A stretch of DNA of 54,797 nucleotides from Silicimonas sp. (GTDB lineage: Bacteria > Pseudomonadota > Alphaproteobacteria > Rhodobacterales > Rhodobacteraceae), in the NCBI GenBank assembly GCA_022826205.1, contig JAJDVJ010000143.1, positions 1 through 54,797 on the forward strand. The letters are read 5' to 3'. Within the stretch, counting starts at the first letter, position 1; every line of letters starts with the position of its first letter. This document shows, in pieces, positions 18,473 through 28,642 of the stretch. Made by a program: the position numbers and the translations under genes. The notes below the pieces were generated by a model. That model was not told the DNA's origin. It did no database searches and saw nothing but the letters and a program-made list of their open reading frames with translations.

Positions 18473-19392
18473 GACGCCTGCCTCACCACCGCGTCCGCCA
18501 GGAACGCACCGAAATGGAGAAAGAGGTAAAACAGCGAAGCGCGAAAGAACGCCTTTTCCGCAGCGTAACCGTCGCCTTGGGCAACAGCCTCTGGACGCAT
18601 GCATATCTGAACCGCGCCACGTACGAACATGAGGTTCAGAACGACGGCAGCCGCAAGACTCACCGGGCCACCGACCGGGCCCAGGGCAAGCCAAAGCGAA
18701 ACGGGCACGAGGAGCAGCGTGTAGGCCAGGATGTGTCTACGCGCCGCAGGACGGCCGTGCGTCACCGTGAGCATCGGGACGCCCGCATTCTCGTAGTCGG
18801 ATCGCATGAACAGGGCCAAAGCCCAGAAATGCGGCGGTGTCCACATGAAGATCAATGCGAACATCAGGCAGGCCTCCATGGAGACGCTTCCGGTTGCCGC
18901 AGCCCAGCCGATCATCGGCGGAAAGGCTCCGGCCGCTCCACCGATCACGATGTTCTGCGGCGTCCGACGCTTCAGCCACATCGTGTAGATGACCACGTAG
19001 AAGGAGATCGTGACGGCCAGAAGGGAAGCCGCGAGCACGTTCGTCGCCAGACCAAGCATCACGACCGCAAGACCGGAAAGGCCAATGCCGATCGCCAGGG
19101 CTTCGTCCGGCGCGACGCGACCGCTCGGAACCGGGCGTTTCATCGTCCGTCGCATGATCGAGTCGATATCCGCATCGTACCACATGTTCAGGGCGCCCGC
19201 GGCACCTGCCCCAAGCGCAATGAACAGCATTGCCGCAACCGCTTCGATCGCATGCAGCGAAGCCGGGGCGACCAGGAGTCCAACCAGCGCCGTAAAGACC
19301 ACGAGTGACATCACTCTTGGCTTCAGCAGCGCAACGTAGTCGCCGAATGTAGGCTCGTGCTCTTGCGCAGCGCTGATCGCGAGGTCAGGCAT
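18469..19392 (-). CDS. ctaB: Protoheme IX farnesyltransferase (haem O synthase)
   Basis: The 307-residue UbiA-family polytopic membrane prenyltransferase attaches a farnesyl group to haem B, making haem O on the way to haem A. The first Asp-rich motif lies in GALNMWYDADIDSIMRRT (Asp near residues 73-77), followed by KRPVPSGRVAP. TPHFWALALFMRSDYENAGVPML is the conserved second loop. It starts 6 bases after coxB and overlaps the following small ORF, in line with a single oxidase operon. Confidence 0.96.
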   Translation of the reverse strand: MPDLAISAAQEHEPTFGDYVALLKPRVMSLVVFTALVGLLVAPASLHAIEAVAAMLFIALGAGAAGALNMWYDADIDSIMRRTMKRPVPSGRVAPDEALAIGIGLSGLAVVMLGLATNVLAASLLAVTISFYVVIYTMWLKRRTPQNIVIGGAAGAFPPMIGWAAATGSVSMEACLMFALIFMWTPPHFWALALFMRSDYENAGVPMLTVTHGRPAARRHILAYTLLLVPVSLWLALGPVGGPVSLAAAVVLNLMFVRGAVQICMRPEAVAQGDGYAAEKAFFRASLFYLFLHFGAFLADAVVRQAS

Positions 19393-19398
19393 TCGCTT

Positions 19399-20280
19399 CT
19401 ACTCGCTTGCCGCCAACCGGATCGGACCGGGCTCGATGTAGTTTCCGGCCGCTCGGGTGTCCGCGGCCCACGCGTCGTATTCGGCGGCCGAAACCGCCTT
19501 GACCGTGATCGGCATGTAGGAATGACTGAGGCCGCAAAGCTCGGAACACTGCCCAAAATAGACTCCCTCATGGCCTTCGTCGACCTCGAACCAGAGCTCG
19601 GCGAGGCGACCTGGTACAGCGTCCTGTTTCACGCCGAACGACGGGACGGTCCAGGCATGGATCACGTCGGCGGCGGTGACTTGAACCACGACGACCTTGC
19701 CGGTCGGAATGACCACCGAAGTGTCCGTGGCGAGGAGGAAATGCTCGTCCGTGTAGCCCGCATCGGCCAGTTGCTGCGAGGTTTCCGGTGTCAGCTGGTT
19801 CGCACTGTCAATTCCGATCATGTAGCTCGCAAAGCTGATGTCCTCGTCTGGATACTCGTACTCCCAGTACCACTGATTGCCCGTCGCCTTGATGAACACC
19901 TCCGGGTCCGGAATGATCTGCTGCTTGAACAGTACCGGAAGCGAAAACGCCCCGATGAAGACCAGGATCACGATCGGAATGACGGTCCAGGCCACTTCGA
20001 CCGGCGTGTTGTGCGTGAAACTTGCCGGGTTCGGATTAACACGACGATTGAAACGCACGATGCAAATCAGAAGCAGCGCCATGACGAACAGCGAAATCGC
20101 CGTGATGATGATGAGCACCATTCCGTCGAGCCACTGGATGTCACGCGCGAGTTCGGTCGTTGGCGTCTGGAAACCAAGTCCGGCCTGGTCCGGTTGCCCG
20201 ATGAAAGGCAAACCCTGCGCATGTGCTGCGGTCCCGGCAGCGAGCATGGTCAGGCCAGTGAGAAGGGTTCTGAAGCGCAT
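19399..20280 (-). CDS. coxB: Cytochrome c oxidase subunit II
   Basis: The 293-residue CuA-bearing subunit accepts electrons from cytochrome c. A signal peptide ([19 protein letters not shown]) is followed by two helices and a periplasmic cupredoxin domain. The CuA ligands are all present: H208, C245, E247, C249, H253 and M256, in [12 protein letters not shown]. The aromatic electron-entry patch [10 protein letters not shown] is also intact. I chose the ATG at 20280, which starts the signal peptide; an upstream in-frame start adds 12 unlikely residues. It is the first gene of the minus-strand cox operon and divergent from tldD. Confidence 0.96.
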   Translation of the reverse strand: MRFRTLLTGLTMLAAGTAAHAQGLPFIGQPDQAGLGFQTPTTELARDIQWLDGMVLIIITAISLFVMALLLICIVRFNRRVNPNPASFTHNTPVEVAWTVIPIVILVFIGAFSLPVLFKQQIIPDPEVFIKATGNQWYWEYEYPDEDISFASYMIGIDSANQLTPETSQQLADAGYTDEHFLLATDTSVVIPTGKVVVVQVTAADVIHAWTVPSFGVKQDAVPGRLAELWFEVDEGHEGVYFGQCSELCGLSHSYMPITVKAVSAAEYDAWAADTRAAGNYIEPGPIRLAASE

Positions 20281-20438
20281 CAGTCTAGGATCCTGTTCGC
20301 AATGGCATTCTGGCATGCTTCAAGTCGGCATGGCCCGCCGGTTGTTCTTCAGACGCTAGAAACCATATAAGATGTTCATGAACAAGGCATCTGATTGCGG
20401 CATTCAGACGCTTTTCCACATCGCAGAAGGAGCCAGGC

Positions 20439-21863
20439 ATGGCCGTGCTGACACAGTTTAGGCCGTTTGAGACGCATTTGGACAAGGATGCCGCTCTCCA
20501 ACTGTTGCAAGACACGGTCAGAGGTGCGGAGGACGGCGAGCTGTTTCTGGAACGCCGTCGCTCTGAATTGCTCGCCTATGACGACGGGCGAGTGCGGAAT
20601 GCGAGCTACGACAGGGCGGAAGGCTTCGGGCTCCGTGCCATACAAGGCGAAACCGCCGGATACGCTCATTCGACCGAGATCAGCCAGGCTGGCTTGAAGC
20701 GGGCCGCCAAGACCGTCCGGTTGGCCGTGGGCGATGGGGGCGGTTCGCTCGCCGCATCGCCGGTCCCTGAGACGCACAGGATCTATGGCGACGAGAATCC
20801 CATGGAGGATGCCGAGTTTCCCCTCAAGATCGAGACGCTGAAGGAGATCGACGCATATGCCCGCGACCTTGACACACGTGTCGTTCAGGTTTCCGCCACG
20901 CTGGCGGCGTCTCTTCAAGAGGTTGTGATCCTGCGCCCCGACGGCCGCTGCGTCACCGATGCGCGGCCGATGGCGCGCCTGAATGTCAGTGTAATCGTCG
21001 AAAGGGGCAGTCGTCGCGAATCCGGCATGGCCGGAAGAGGAGGTCGCCATGGTCTTTCCAGGCTGATTGCACCCGTGCACTGGCAATCGCTCGTGCGCGA
21101 AGCCCTTCGCATTGCCCTTGTCAATCTCGAGGCGGTGTCGGCGCCGGCGGGCGTGATGGACGTGTCCCTTGGTCCGGGTTGGCCAGGCATTCTCCTGCAC
21201 GAGGCGATCGGGCATGGCCTGGAGGGAGACTTCAACCGCAAGAAGTCCTCCGCGTTTGCCGGCCTCATGGGACAGAAAATCGCCGCAAGTGATGTGACCG
21301 TGCTGGACGATGGAACGCTCCCGGACCGTCGCGGGTCGTTGCATGTCGACGACGAGGGCACGTCATCGAGCCGGAATGTCCTGATCAAGGACGGCATCCT
21401 CGTGAACTACATGCAGGATCGTCAGAACGCGCGGCTGCTGGGCGTGGAACCGACCGGCAACGGTCGTCGCGAGAGTTTCGCGCATGCCCCCATGCCGCGA
21501 ATGACAAATACGTACATGTTGCCGGGTCGCGCAGAACCCGAATCGATCATCACCGAAGTCAAGGACGGCATCCATGCCGTCGGCTTCGGCGGCGGGCAGG
21601 TGGACATAACGAACGGGAAGTTCGTGTTTTCTTGCACGGAAGCCTACCGAGTCAGGGATGGCAAGATCTGCGAACCGGTAAAGGGCGCGACCCTGATCGG
21701 TGACGGGGCAACTGCACTCCAGCACATTCGCGCGGTCGGAAATGACATGGAACTCGACCCCGGCATCGGAAATTGCGGCAAGGCGGGGCAATGGGTGCCT
21801 GTCGGCGTCGGTCAGCCCACTCTCCTGATCGGCAATCTGACGGTGGGCGGTTCATCGGCCTGA
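20439..21863 (+). CDS. tldD: Metalloprotease TldD
   Basis: The 474-residue product has the TldD zinc motif HEAIGH (H254, E255, H259) in GILLHEAIGHGLEGDFNRKKSSAF and the C-terminal NLTVGGSSA. TldD pairs with TldE to cleave unfolded peptides and to mature some ribosomal peptides and toxins. No tldE is in this window, which is normal because it is usually encoded elsewhere. The ATG at 20439 has an AGGAG-type site close upstream. It is divergent from coxB across 158 bases, a conserved Rhodobacterales arrangement. Confidence 0.95.
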   Translation: MAVLTQFRPFETHLDKDAALQLLQDTVRGAEDGELFLERRRSELLAYDDGRVRNASYDRAEGFGLRAIQGETAGYAHSTEISQAGLKRAAKTVRLAVGDGGGSLAASPVPETHRIYGDENPMEDAEFPLKIETLKEIDAYARDLDTRVVQVSATLAASLQEVVILRPDGRCVTDARPMARLNVSVIVERGSRRESGMAGRGGRHGLSRLIAPVHWQSLVREALRIALVNLEAVSAPAGVMDVSLGPGWPGILLHEAIGHGLEGDFNRKKSSAFAGLMGQKIAASDVTVLDDGTLPDRRGSLHVDDEGTSSSRNVLIKDGILVNYMQDRQNARLLGVEPTGNGRRESFAHAPMPRMTNTYMLPGRAEPESIITEVKDGIHAVGFGGGQVDITNGKFVFSCTEAYRVRDGKICEPVKGATLIGDGATALQHIRAVGNDMELDPGIGNCGKAGQWVPVGVGQPTLLIGNLTVGGSSA

Positions 21864-22038
21864 TCGTTCGGGGCGGAACGACGAATAATCCGAATTGCCC
21901 GGCAATCCGGGGATTCGGCTCTCGCACACCGTGTGCCGAACCGGCCTGGCGTGGACGAGCCTTGGGCCGTTCGGGCGATCGATCTCCGTGCAATGAGCCC
22001 CGGAAATGCCCAAAGCGACATCCGCCGTCCGTCACACA

Positions 22039-22044
22039 TTGACA
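22039..22044 (+). promoter_or_regulatory. Possible -35 box of a topA promoter
   Basis: A perfect TTGACA lies about 65 bases before the topA start. No good -10 hexamer follows at 16-18 bases (nearest are CACATC or ACATCT), so this is weak. The rest of the 243-base tldD-topA gap holds a short GC palindrome near 21925-21940 but no gene. Confidence 0.25.
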
Positions 22045-22106
22045 AATGCCAACAACGCCCCACATCTTCCGCCGCCACAACCGCGTTCGCATTTCGGGAG
22101 CCCCCT

Positions 22107-24647
22107 ATGCCTGTCGTCGTCGTCGAGTCTCCCGCCAAGGCCAAGACGATCAAGAACTATCTCGGCAAGGACTACACCGTGCTCGCAAGTTTCGGTCACG
22201 TGCGCGATCTTGCCGAAAAGGAAGGTTCCGTGGATCCCGACCACAACTTCGCGATGAAGTGGGAAGTGCCACCTGATTCAAAAGGCCACATCAAGGCAAT
22301 CGCCGACGCTCTCGAAAGGGATACGGCGCTGATTCTCGCCACCGATCCTGACCGCGAGGGCGAGGCGATCTCCTGGCACCTTGAGGAGGCGCTTCGCGCC
22401 CGCAAGGCAATCCGGGAAGGCACAAAGGTCGACCGGATTGCTTTCAACTCCGTTACACGGCGGGGTCTGGCCGAGGCGATGAAAAACCCGCGCAAGGTCG
22501 ACCGTGACCTCGTCGAGGCTTATCTTGCCCGTCGCGCTCTGGACTACCTGGTTGGCTACACGCTCTCGCCGGTGCTTTGGAGAAAGCTGCCTGGCGCAAG
22601 GTCGGCGGGACGTGTGCAGTCCGTTTGCCTGCGACTCATCGTCGAGCGCGAAATGGAGGTGGAAGCGTTCCGGGTTCAAGAGTACTGGACCATAAAGGCG
22701 GTCCTTGCCACACCGAGAGGGGAGGAGTTTGAGGCTCGACTTACTGTGCTTGACGGCGAGAAACTCGACAGGCTCGACATCCCCGATGAGGAACGGGCGA
22801 AGGCGGCGATCAAGGCAATCCAATCAAGCGAACTTTTGGTCATGTCGGTCGAAGCGAAACCCGTTACGCGTCAACCACCGGCACCGTTCATAACATCCAC
22901 ACTGCAGCAGGAGGCGTCCCGCAAGCTGGGATTCGGGGCGCAAGCGACGATGCGGGCGGCGCAGAGGCTCTACGAAGCCGGGCATATCACCTATATGCGA
23001 ACGGACGGGGTTGAAATGGCTCCCGAGGCGATTGTGGCCGTCCGCGATGCGATCAAGGAACGATTTGGCGCAAGGTACCTTCCCAAGGGGCCGCGCCGGC
23101 ACAAGAGCAAAGCCAAGAACGCACAGGAAGCGCATGAGTGCATCCGCCCGACCCGCTTGTCGGCAGAAACGGCCTCGCTCAGAATTCGGGACAAGGGTCA
23201 GCTAGACCTGTACGACCTCATTTGGAGACGGGCGATCGCAAGCCAAATGGAACTTGCCAGATTCGAACGGACTACGGTCGACATCGGCTGCGTGGACGGC
23301 ATGACCGAACTCCGCGCGACCGGTCAGGTTCAGATCTTTGACGGCTTCATAAGAGTTTACGAGGAAGGTCGCGACGACGTTGTCGATGTCAATGACAGGA
23401 TCCTGCCCCGCATCGACATGGGCGAGTCGGTGCGGCAGCGCCAAGTCCTGCCCGAACAGCACTTCACCAAGCCACCTCCGCGCTACACTGAAGCCACGCT
23501 CGTCAAGAAAATGGAAGAAATCGGCATTGGGCGACCGTCGACCTACGCGTCTGTCGTCACGACGATTCAAGACAGGGGATACGTGCGGAAGGAAAAAGAC
23601 CGGCTCCACCCGGAGGAAAAGGGTCAGTTGGTTACCGCTTTCCTCATGAATTATTTCCGCCGCTACCTGAGCTACGACTTCACGGCCAAGCTCGAGGAGG
23701 AACTTGACGACATAACGTCCGGAACCCGCGACTGGAAGGACGTGCTCGCACGCTTCTGGGACGAGTTCAACGCCGCCATCGAGGAAACGTCCGAACTCCG
23801 GTTCGCCGACGTACTGGAAAAGATCAACGAGGTTCTGGCGCCGCACCTCTTTCCGCCAACCGAAGACGGTCGCGACCCCCGCATCTGTCCACATTGCGGC
23901 GCAGGCCAGCTGTCGGTACGAACCGCCCGTTCAGGCGGCGCCTTTATCGGTTGCTCAAACTATCCCGAGTGCCGTTACACGCGCGCGTTCGGGCCGCCGG
24001 GTGCCGAGCCGGAAAGCGATCTACCTCCCGAGGGCAAAAAACTGGGCAAGGACGGCGTAGATGCGATCTGGGTCCACAAGGGCCGTTTCGGACCCTATGT
24101 TCAGCGAGGCGAGGCTTCGCCTGACGGGGAAAGGCCGGTGCGTCGCACTGTCCCTGACGCTTGGGATCCGGCCGCGATCACGCTCGAGGACGCACTCAGG
24201 CTCCTCGAACTTCCCCGTCTCGTTGGTCAGCATCCTGAAGACGGGGTGTCAATCTGGGCCAATTTCGGCCGCTTCGGACCTTACCTGAAGCACGCGGAAT
24301 CGACGAGTGCCAAGGGCGGCACGACCGCCAATCTTGAGTCGATCGAGGATGTTTGGAGCGTAGGCATGAACCGTGCCGTCGAGCTCATTGCGGCAAAGGT
24401 GGCCACTCGCGGAAGCCGACGCTGGAACGCTCCGGTGCTGAAGGATCTTGGCGAACACCCCGAACGCGGCGGCACCGTTACCGTTTTGGACGGCAAGTAC
24501 GGACCGTACGTGAAGTGGAACAAGGTGAACGCGACGGTCCCCAAGGACACCGATCCCGCCAGCATAGACATGGCCGCTGCAACCCGTCTCATCGAGGAGC
24601 GTGAAGCGAAGGGAGGCAAGACGCGGCGTCGGCGCAAGAAGTCCTGA
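22107..24647 (+). CDS. topA: DNA topoisomerase I (type IA)
   Basis: The 846-residue enzyme relaxes negative supercoils. It opens with the Toprim domain (VVVVESPAKAKTIKNYLG; TDPDREGEAISWHLEEAL), has the catalytic Tyr near residue 296 (HITYMRTDG) and IGRPSTYASVVTTIQDRGYV. It ends with a zinc-ribbon module (CPHCGAGQ ... FIGCSNYPECRYTRAFG) and three alphaproteobacterial TopA repeats containing GRFGPYV, GRFGPYL and GKYGPYV, then a basic RRRRKKS tail. I use the ATG at 22107, with CGGGAG upstream, because the Toprim domain starts there; the frame extends 58 codons further without protein-like character. Confidence 0.96.
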   Translation: MPVVVVESPAKAKTIKNYLGKDYTVLASFGHVRDLAEKEGSVDPDHNFAMKWEVPPDSKGHIKAIADALERDTALILATDPDREGEAISWHLEEALRARKAIREGTKVDRIAFNSVTRRGLAEAMKNPRKVDRDLVEAYLARRALDYLVGYTLSPVLWRKLPGARSAGRVQSVCLRLIVEREMEVEAFRVQEYWTIKAVLATPRGEEFEARLTVLDGEKLDRLDIPDEERAKAAIKAIQSSELLVMSVEAKPVTRQPPAPFITSTLQQEASRKLGFGAQATMRAAQRLYEAGHITYMRTDGVEMAPEAIVAVRDAIKERFGARYLPKGPRRHKSKAKNAQEAHECIRPTRLSAETASLRIRDKGQLDLYDLIWRRAIASQMELARFERTTVDIGCVDGMTELRATGQVQIFDGFIRVYEEGRDDVVDVNDRILPRIDMGESVRQRQVLPEQHFTKPPPRYTEATLVKKMEEIGIGRPSTYASVVTTIQDRGYVRKEKDRLHPEEKGQLVTAFLMNYFRRYLSYDFTAKLEEELDDITSGTRDWKDVLARFWDEFNAAIEETSELRFADVLEKINEVLAPHLFPPTEDGRDPRICPHCGAGQLSVRTARSGGAFIGCSNYPECRYTRAFGPPGAEPESDLPPEGKKLGKDGVDAIWVHKGRFGPYVQRGEASPDGERPVRRTVPDAWDPAAITLEDALRLLELPRLVGQHPEDGVSIWANFGRFGPYLKHAESTSAKGGTTANLESIEDVWSVGMNRAVELIAAKVATRGSRRWNAPVLKDLGEHPERGGTVTVLDGKYGPYVKWNKVNATVPKDTDPASIDMAAATRLIEEREAKGGKTRRRRKKS

Positions 24648-24926
24648 TCCAAAGCCTCGTTTCCACGCAAGGGCAATTTCAAGCTAAGCAGGAACAGCTG
24701 CATAATGCTCTTGCTGCGGGCAGTTCCATCGGAAGTTCTTTCTCTCGCACCCAGAATGCCATCCTGAACGCGAGACGGGCCGGTTGGCGTGCGCCGGCCT
24801 TGGCACATGGTTCTCATGCGGCACAGGGAATTGCCTCGCAGCAGAACCTCCGAAGACCTTGAACGGTGAACGGCTGCATCGGAATCACCGCTGAACGTCC
24901 GCCCGGAAAGTCGCTCCGGATGCATT

Positions 24927-27338
24927 TCAGGCGCAAAGGCCCGCTGCCGCCATCAGGGCCTCTGCATCAGCCACGAGCACCCTTTCACGACCTTCCCCTG
25001 CGATCGGGACCCTGCCATGCTCGAGAAGGAGTGGAGCGGCCAACGGCGTAATCCGGTCGAGCACGACATGATCGACCCGTCCCCTGGTCCGCTCAAGCAG
25101 CTCCTCGATCCGTCCGAAATCGACCAGTCCGCGCATCGCTTCCTCCCGGGTGATCTTAAGCATGAGATGTTCAGGATCGTATTTTGCAAGCGTGTCGTAG
25201 AGAATGTCGGAAGAGAATCTCGCCTGCCGAGCGGTGCGCCTGGCGGCTCCATGATTTCTGGGAATCATCATCGCAACCGTGGCGGTCGTGCGAAAGGTGC
25301 GTTTCATGACGGCATTGCCGGACATCCATGCTTCGAAAGCGGTGCGCAATTCCCGCGCCTCGAGGAGCGGCTCGGGATCAGGAATCGCATCAAGACCCCA
25401 GATCAGGACGGCATAGTCCGTCGAAACGAAACCCAGCGGGCCGAGACCCATCTCCTCCATTTTTCGTGTAACCAATAGCCCTAACGTCTGCATCGCGTTG
25501 CGTCCCGCAAATCCGTAGATGCAGGTGTTCTGCCGGCCTTCATACGGAAAGCTCTCGACCAGAATCCGGCCCGCCTCAGGGAGTTTCGACCTGTCGCGCT
25601 GAAGGCGTAGCCAATCTGCTGTGTGACGCGGCAAGGCTGTCCAGTCCTCCGTCTGGAACATCCTCAGGATGCGGTGGCTGAGTTGAGTCGATGTTGCGAA
25701 CTTCGTCCCTGCAAAAACTGCGATCTTCGGCGCCCTGTCCGGTTGACGAGACACTTCCACGGTCATCTCGCGCAAACGGTCGTAGCGCACGACCTGTCCG
25801 CCAATCAGGAAAGTGTCCCCGGGCGCAAGACTTGCCGCAAACAACTCCTCGATTTCTCCCAACGGCTTTCCGCCACGCTTGTTCCGTAGCCTTACGTTCA
25901 GCGTCTCCGTATCCTGGATCGTGCCGAGATTGCGGCGAACTTCGCCGGGAGCACGCGGATCCCTGAACTCCCAGAGGCCGTCCGTTCTTTGGCGAAGCCG
26001 CTGCCAACGATCATAGGCCCGAAGTGCATAGCCGCCGGTTGCCACGAGATCGAGGCACGCGAGAAAGTCATCATTCCGGAGGTCCACGTATGGTCCGGCA
26101 CCTCGAAGCACCCGAAAGAGTTCATCGGCCTTGAACGGCCCCCGACACGCGCGGATCAGGATCTGCTGGCAAAGCACGTCCCGCGGACCCCTTCCTCTCG
26201 GGTCACCGTCGAGATCGCCCTCCCGCGCCGCCTCAAGCGCCGCCACGCACTCCACGACCTCGAAGCGATTTGCCGGCACGACCAGCGCCTTCGACGGAGC
26301 GTTGTAACGATGGTTGGCGCGACCGATTCGCTGCACGAGTCGCTTCACGTTCTTGGGCGCGCCAACCTGGATGATCAGGTCGACGTCTCCCCAGTCAATC
26401 CCGAGGTCGAGCGTACCTGTGCAGACAACCGCCCGGAGTTCGCCTTTCACCATCGCAGCTTCCACCTTTTGCCGCTGCGACCTTGCCAGCGATCCATGGT
26501 GAATTCCGATCGGAAGACCGTCATCGTTCTGAAGCCAGAGGTGACGGAAGAAGATTTCGGCCTGCGCCCTCGTGTTGTGAAAAATTAGCGTCGTCTTGTG
26601 CTTCCTGACCTCGTCGAGCACGGCCGGAATCGCGTGCCTGCCGCCACCGCCGGACCAGGGAGGCAACTCATCCGTGGCAAGCATGTCGATTTCCGGCGCA
26701 GGTCCGGGGTCGGCATGGAGAATCGGACACGGGTCTGGATGATGCGCCAGGAAACGGGCGATCGCGGACGGGTCCTCGACCGTGGCTGACAGGCCGACCC
26801 GTCGAAGCTCGGGACACAGGGCCTGAAGTTCGGCAAGGCACAAGGCAAGCTGGTCGCCGCGCTTCGATTCCGCCAAGGCATGGACTTCGTCAACGATGAC
26901 ACGAGAGAGGCCGCGAAACATCTTCGGTGCGTCCTGGTACGTCAGCAGTAGCGCAAGGCTCTCCGGCGTCGTCAGGAGAATGTCCGGGGGATCTGCGCGT
27001 TGACGCTTCTTGCGAATGGGCGAAGTGTCGCCCGTCCGGTCCTCAACACGGACCGGCAGACCCATCTCGCCGATCGGCGTATCGAGGTTTCGCTTGATGT
27101 CGGCCGCCAACGCCTTCAGGGGCGAGACGTAAATCGTGTGAAGCCCCTCCCGCCCGCCTTCCGCGAGTTCCGCAAGAGTCGGCAAAAACCCGGCTAGCGT
27201 CTTGCCACCGCCCGTGGGAGCGATCAGAAGAAGCGCGGGCTCGACGGCCCGCCTCGCGATCCCTAGCTGATGCGGGTGCGGAGCCCAGCCGCGGCTCCTG
27301 AACCAGTCAACGAAAAGTTTCGGAAGCGCCTCACGCAT
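24927..27338 (-). CDS. Lhr-type DEXH-box helicase (ligase-associated DNA damage response type)
   Basis: The roughly 803-residue SF2 helicase begins LPKLFVDWFRSRGWAPHPHQ. It has Walker A APTGGGKT (about residues 40-47), VIVDEVHALAESKRGDQL (DEVH box), GLSATVEDP, TLIFHNTRAQAE, TGTLDLGIDWGDVDLIIQVG and QRIGRANHR. This is the order and length of the Lhr-core family that in many bacteria is encoded with LigC, a nuclease and PdeM. I prefer the ATG at 27338; one at 27377 is also in frame. No ligase, exonuclease or pdeM gene adjoins it here. Its role in DNA repair is inferred from the family. Confidence 0.85.
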   Translation of the reverse strand: MREALPKLFVDWFRSRGWAPHPHQLGIARRAVEPALLLIAPTGGGKTLAGFLPTLAELAEGGREGLHTIYVSPLKALAADIKRNLDTPIGEMGLPVRVEDRTGDTSPIRKKRQRADPPDILLTTPESLALLLTYQDAPKMFRGLSRVIVDEVHALAESKRGDQLALCLAELQALCPELRRVGLSATVEDPSAIARFLAHHPDPCPILHADPGPAPEIDMLATDELPPWSGGGGRHAIPAVLDEVRKHKTTLIFHNTRAQAEIFFRHLWLQNDDGLPIGIHHGSLARSQRQKVEAAMVKGELRAVVCTGTLDLGIDWGDVDLIIQVGAPKNVKRLVQRIGRANHRYNAPSKALVVPANRFEVVECVAALEAAREGDLDGDPRGRGPRDVLCQQILIRACRGPFKADELFRVLRGAGPYVDLRNDDFLACLDLVATGGYALRAYDRWQRLRQRTDGLWEFRDPRAPGEVRRNLGTIQDTETLNVRLRNKRGGKPLGEIEELFAASLAPGDTFLIGGQVVRYDRLREMTVEVSRQPDRAPKIAVFAGTKFATSTQLSHRILRMFQTEDWTALPRHTADWLRLQRDRSKLPEAGRILVESFPYEGRQNTCIYGFAGRNAMQTLGLLVTRKMEEMGLGPLGFVSTDYAVLIWGLDAIPDPEPLLEARELRTAFEAWMSGNAVMKRTFRTTATVAMMIPRNHGAARRTARQARFSSDILYDTLAKYDPEHLMLKITREEAMRGLVDFGRIEELLERTRGRVDHVVLDRITPLAAPLLLEHGRVPIAGEGRERVLVADAEALMAAAGLCA

Positions 27339-27478
27339 GGCCTGTGCCCGAAGCCGACAAGCCGGTGTCGCGTGCATGCGTGCATCGCGTGTTCCGTTCG
27401 CGAACTTCGGCCATTAAGGCCGCCGACATGACGCGGAACAGCCCGAATGCAGTCACATCCTCGCCGCACTCCGGATGC

Positions 27479-28642
27479 CTATATCGTAAGGCTCTCGACC
27501 ACTCTCTCAAGAAACGCCCCGCCTGCCTCGAACTGTTCGACCGCAATGAACTCGTCTGCCTGATGCGCCTGCGCGATGTCTCCCGGGCCGCAGATCACTG
27601 CCGAGCAGTCAGCGTTCTGGAAGTGCCCGGCCTCGGTCCCATAGCTGACGACATGAGTGCCGTTGTCGCCGGTGATGCCACGGACCAACGCTTCCGCCGC
27701 TCCGTTCTCCTCAGGCACGAGCGCAGGCACTTCGTGGAACGGTCGGAGCCTGACACCGGCAGACGGCGCAATCGACTTCGCCGCCGCATCCACTTCCGCC
27801 ACGACCGCACGGAATTCGCCATCCAGCCGGTCCGCGTCTTCATCGGGAACCAGCCGCCAGTCAATTCCGAACCTGCAATCGCCGGCAGTGATGTTCTGCG
27901 CCGTGCCCCCCTTGATCATGCCGACATGAAGTGTCGTGAACGGCGGATCAAAGTTTGCGGCCACAGGCGACGGAGCACGGGCGCGCAGTTCATCGTTCTT
28001 GCCATTCGCCCAATGGATCAGCCGGGACGCCGCCATGATTGCATTGACGCCCTTGTCCATCATCGAGGAATGCACCTCGAATCCCTTCACGTGCACGTCG
28101 AATCCTGCGCTTCCCTTTTGGCCGGTGACGCATTGCATCATCGAGGGTTCGCCGATGATGGCGATTGCCGCCTTTGGCAGACCCGATTCGGCCATCGCCT
28201 CGATCAACGGCGGCGCGCCTGCGCATCCGATCTCCTCGTCGAAGGAAAGCGCGACCTGAATGGGTCGCTTCAGGTCGCATTCAAGCGCCTGCTGCAAGGC
28301 ATGCAGGGCCAGGGCGTCAAACCCTTTCATGTCGCAGGTTCCACGCCCGTAGAGCCGGCCGTCGCGCTCGCTCACTGCCCATGGATCCGAACTCCAGTCC
28401 TGACCCGCGACCGGCACCACGTCCGTGTGCCCCGAAAGCACTACGCCGCCCGGGACGTGAGGGCCCACACTGCAGAAGATAGCCTCCTTGGACGGATCGC
28501 CACGCTTCGGCATGCGGTGCGCCTTGATGCCTAGGTCTGCCAGGTAGCCCTCGATCCAATCGATGAGAGGCAGGTTCGTGTCCCGGCTAACCGTCGGATA
28601 CGACACCAGCTGGTCGAGTATCTGGCGGGCGGACAGGCTCAT
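27479..28642 (-). CDS. argE: Acetylornithine deacetylase (M20 family)
   Basis: The 387-residue M20 metallohydrolase has H72 and D74 in LSGHTDVVPV, D104 in GRGTCDMKG and Glu residues in SFDEEIGCAGA. The lengths and motifs fit ArgE, which removes acetate from N-acetylornithine in arginine biosynthesis, but M20 enzymes with other N-acyl substrates look similar. Its ATG overlaps the stop of the upstream ABC ATPase gene (ATGA). Coupling to a peptide-type transporter leaves open a role in hydrolysing an imported N-acyl compound. Confidence 0.85.
   Translation of the reverse strand: MSLSARQILDQLVSYPTVSRDTNLPLIDWIEGYLADLGIKAHRMPKRGDPSKEAIFCSVGPHVPGGVVLSGHTDVVPVAGQDWSSDPWAVSERDGRLYGRGTCDMKGFDALALHALQQALECDLKRPIQVALSFDEEIGCAGAPPLIEAMAESGLPKAAIAIIGEPSMMQCVTGQKGSAGFDVHVKGFEVHSSMMDKGVNAIMAASRLIHWANGKNDELRARAPSPVAANFDPPFTTLHVGMIKGGTAQNITAGDCRFGIDWRLVPDEDADRLDGEFRAVVAEVDAAAKSIAPSAGVRLRPFHEVPALVPEENGAAEALVRGITGDNGTHVVSYGTEAGHFQNADCSAVICGPGDIAQAHQADEFIAVEQFEAGGAFLERVVESLTI

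Noticed and set aside
24648-24926. Gene or strong terminator between topA and the helicase
   Set aside because: No protein-like frame; only a 6-bp GGCCGG/CCGGCC inverted repeat (24778-24799) without a T-tract.
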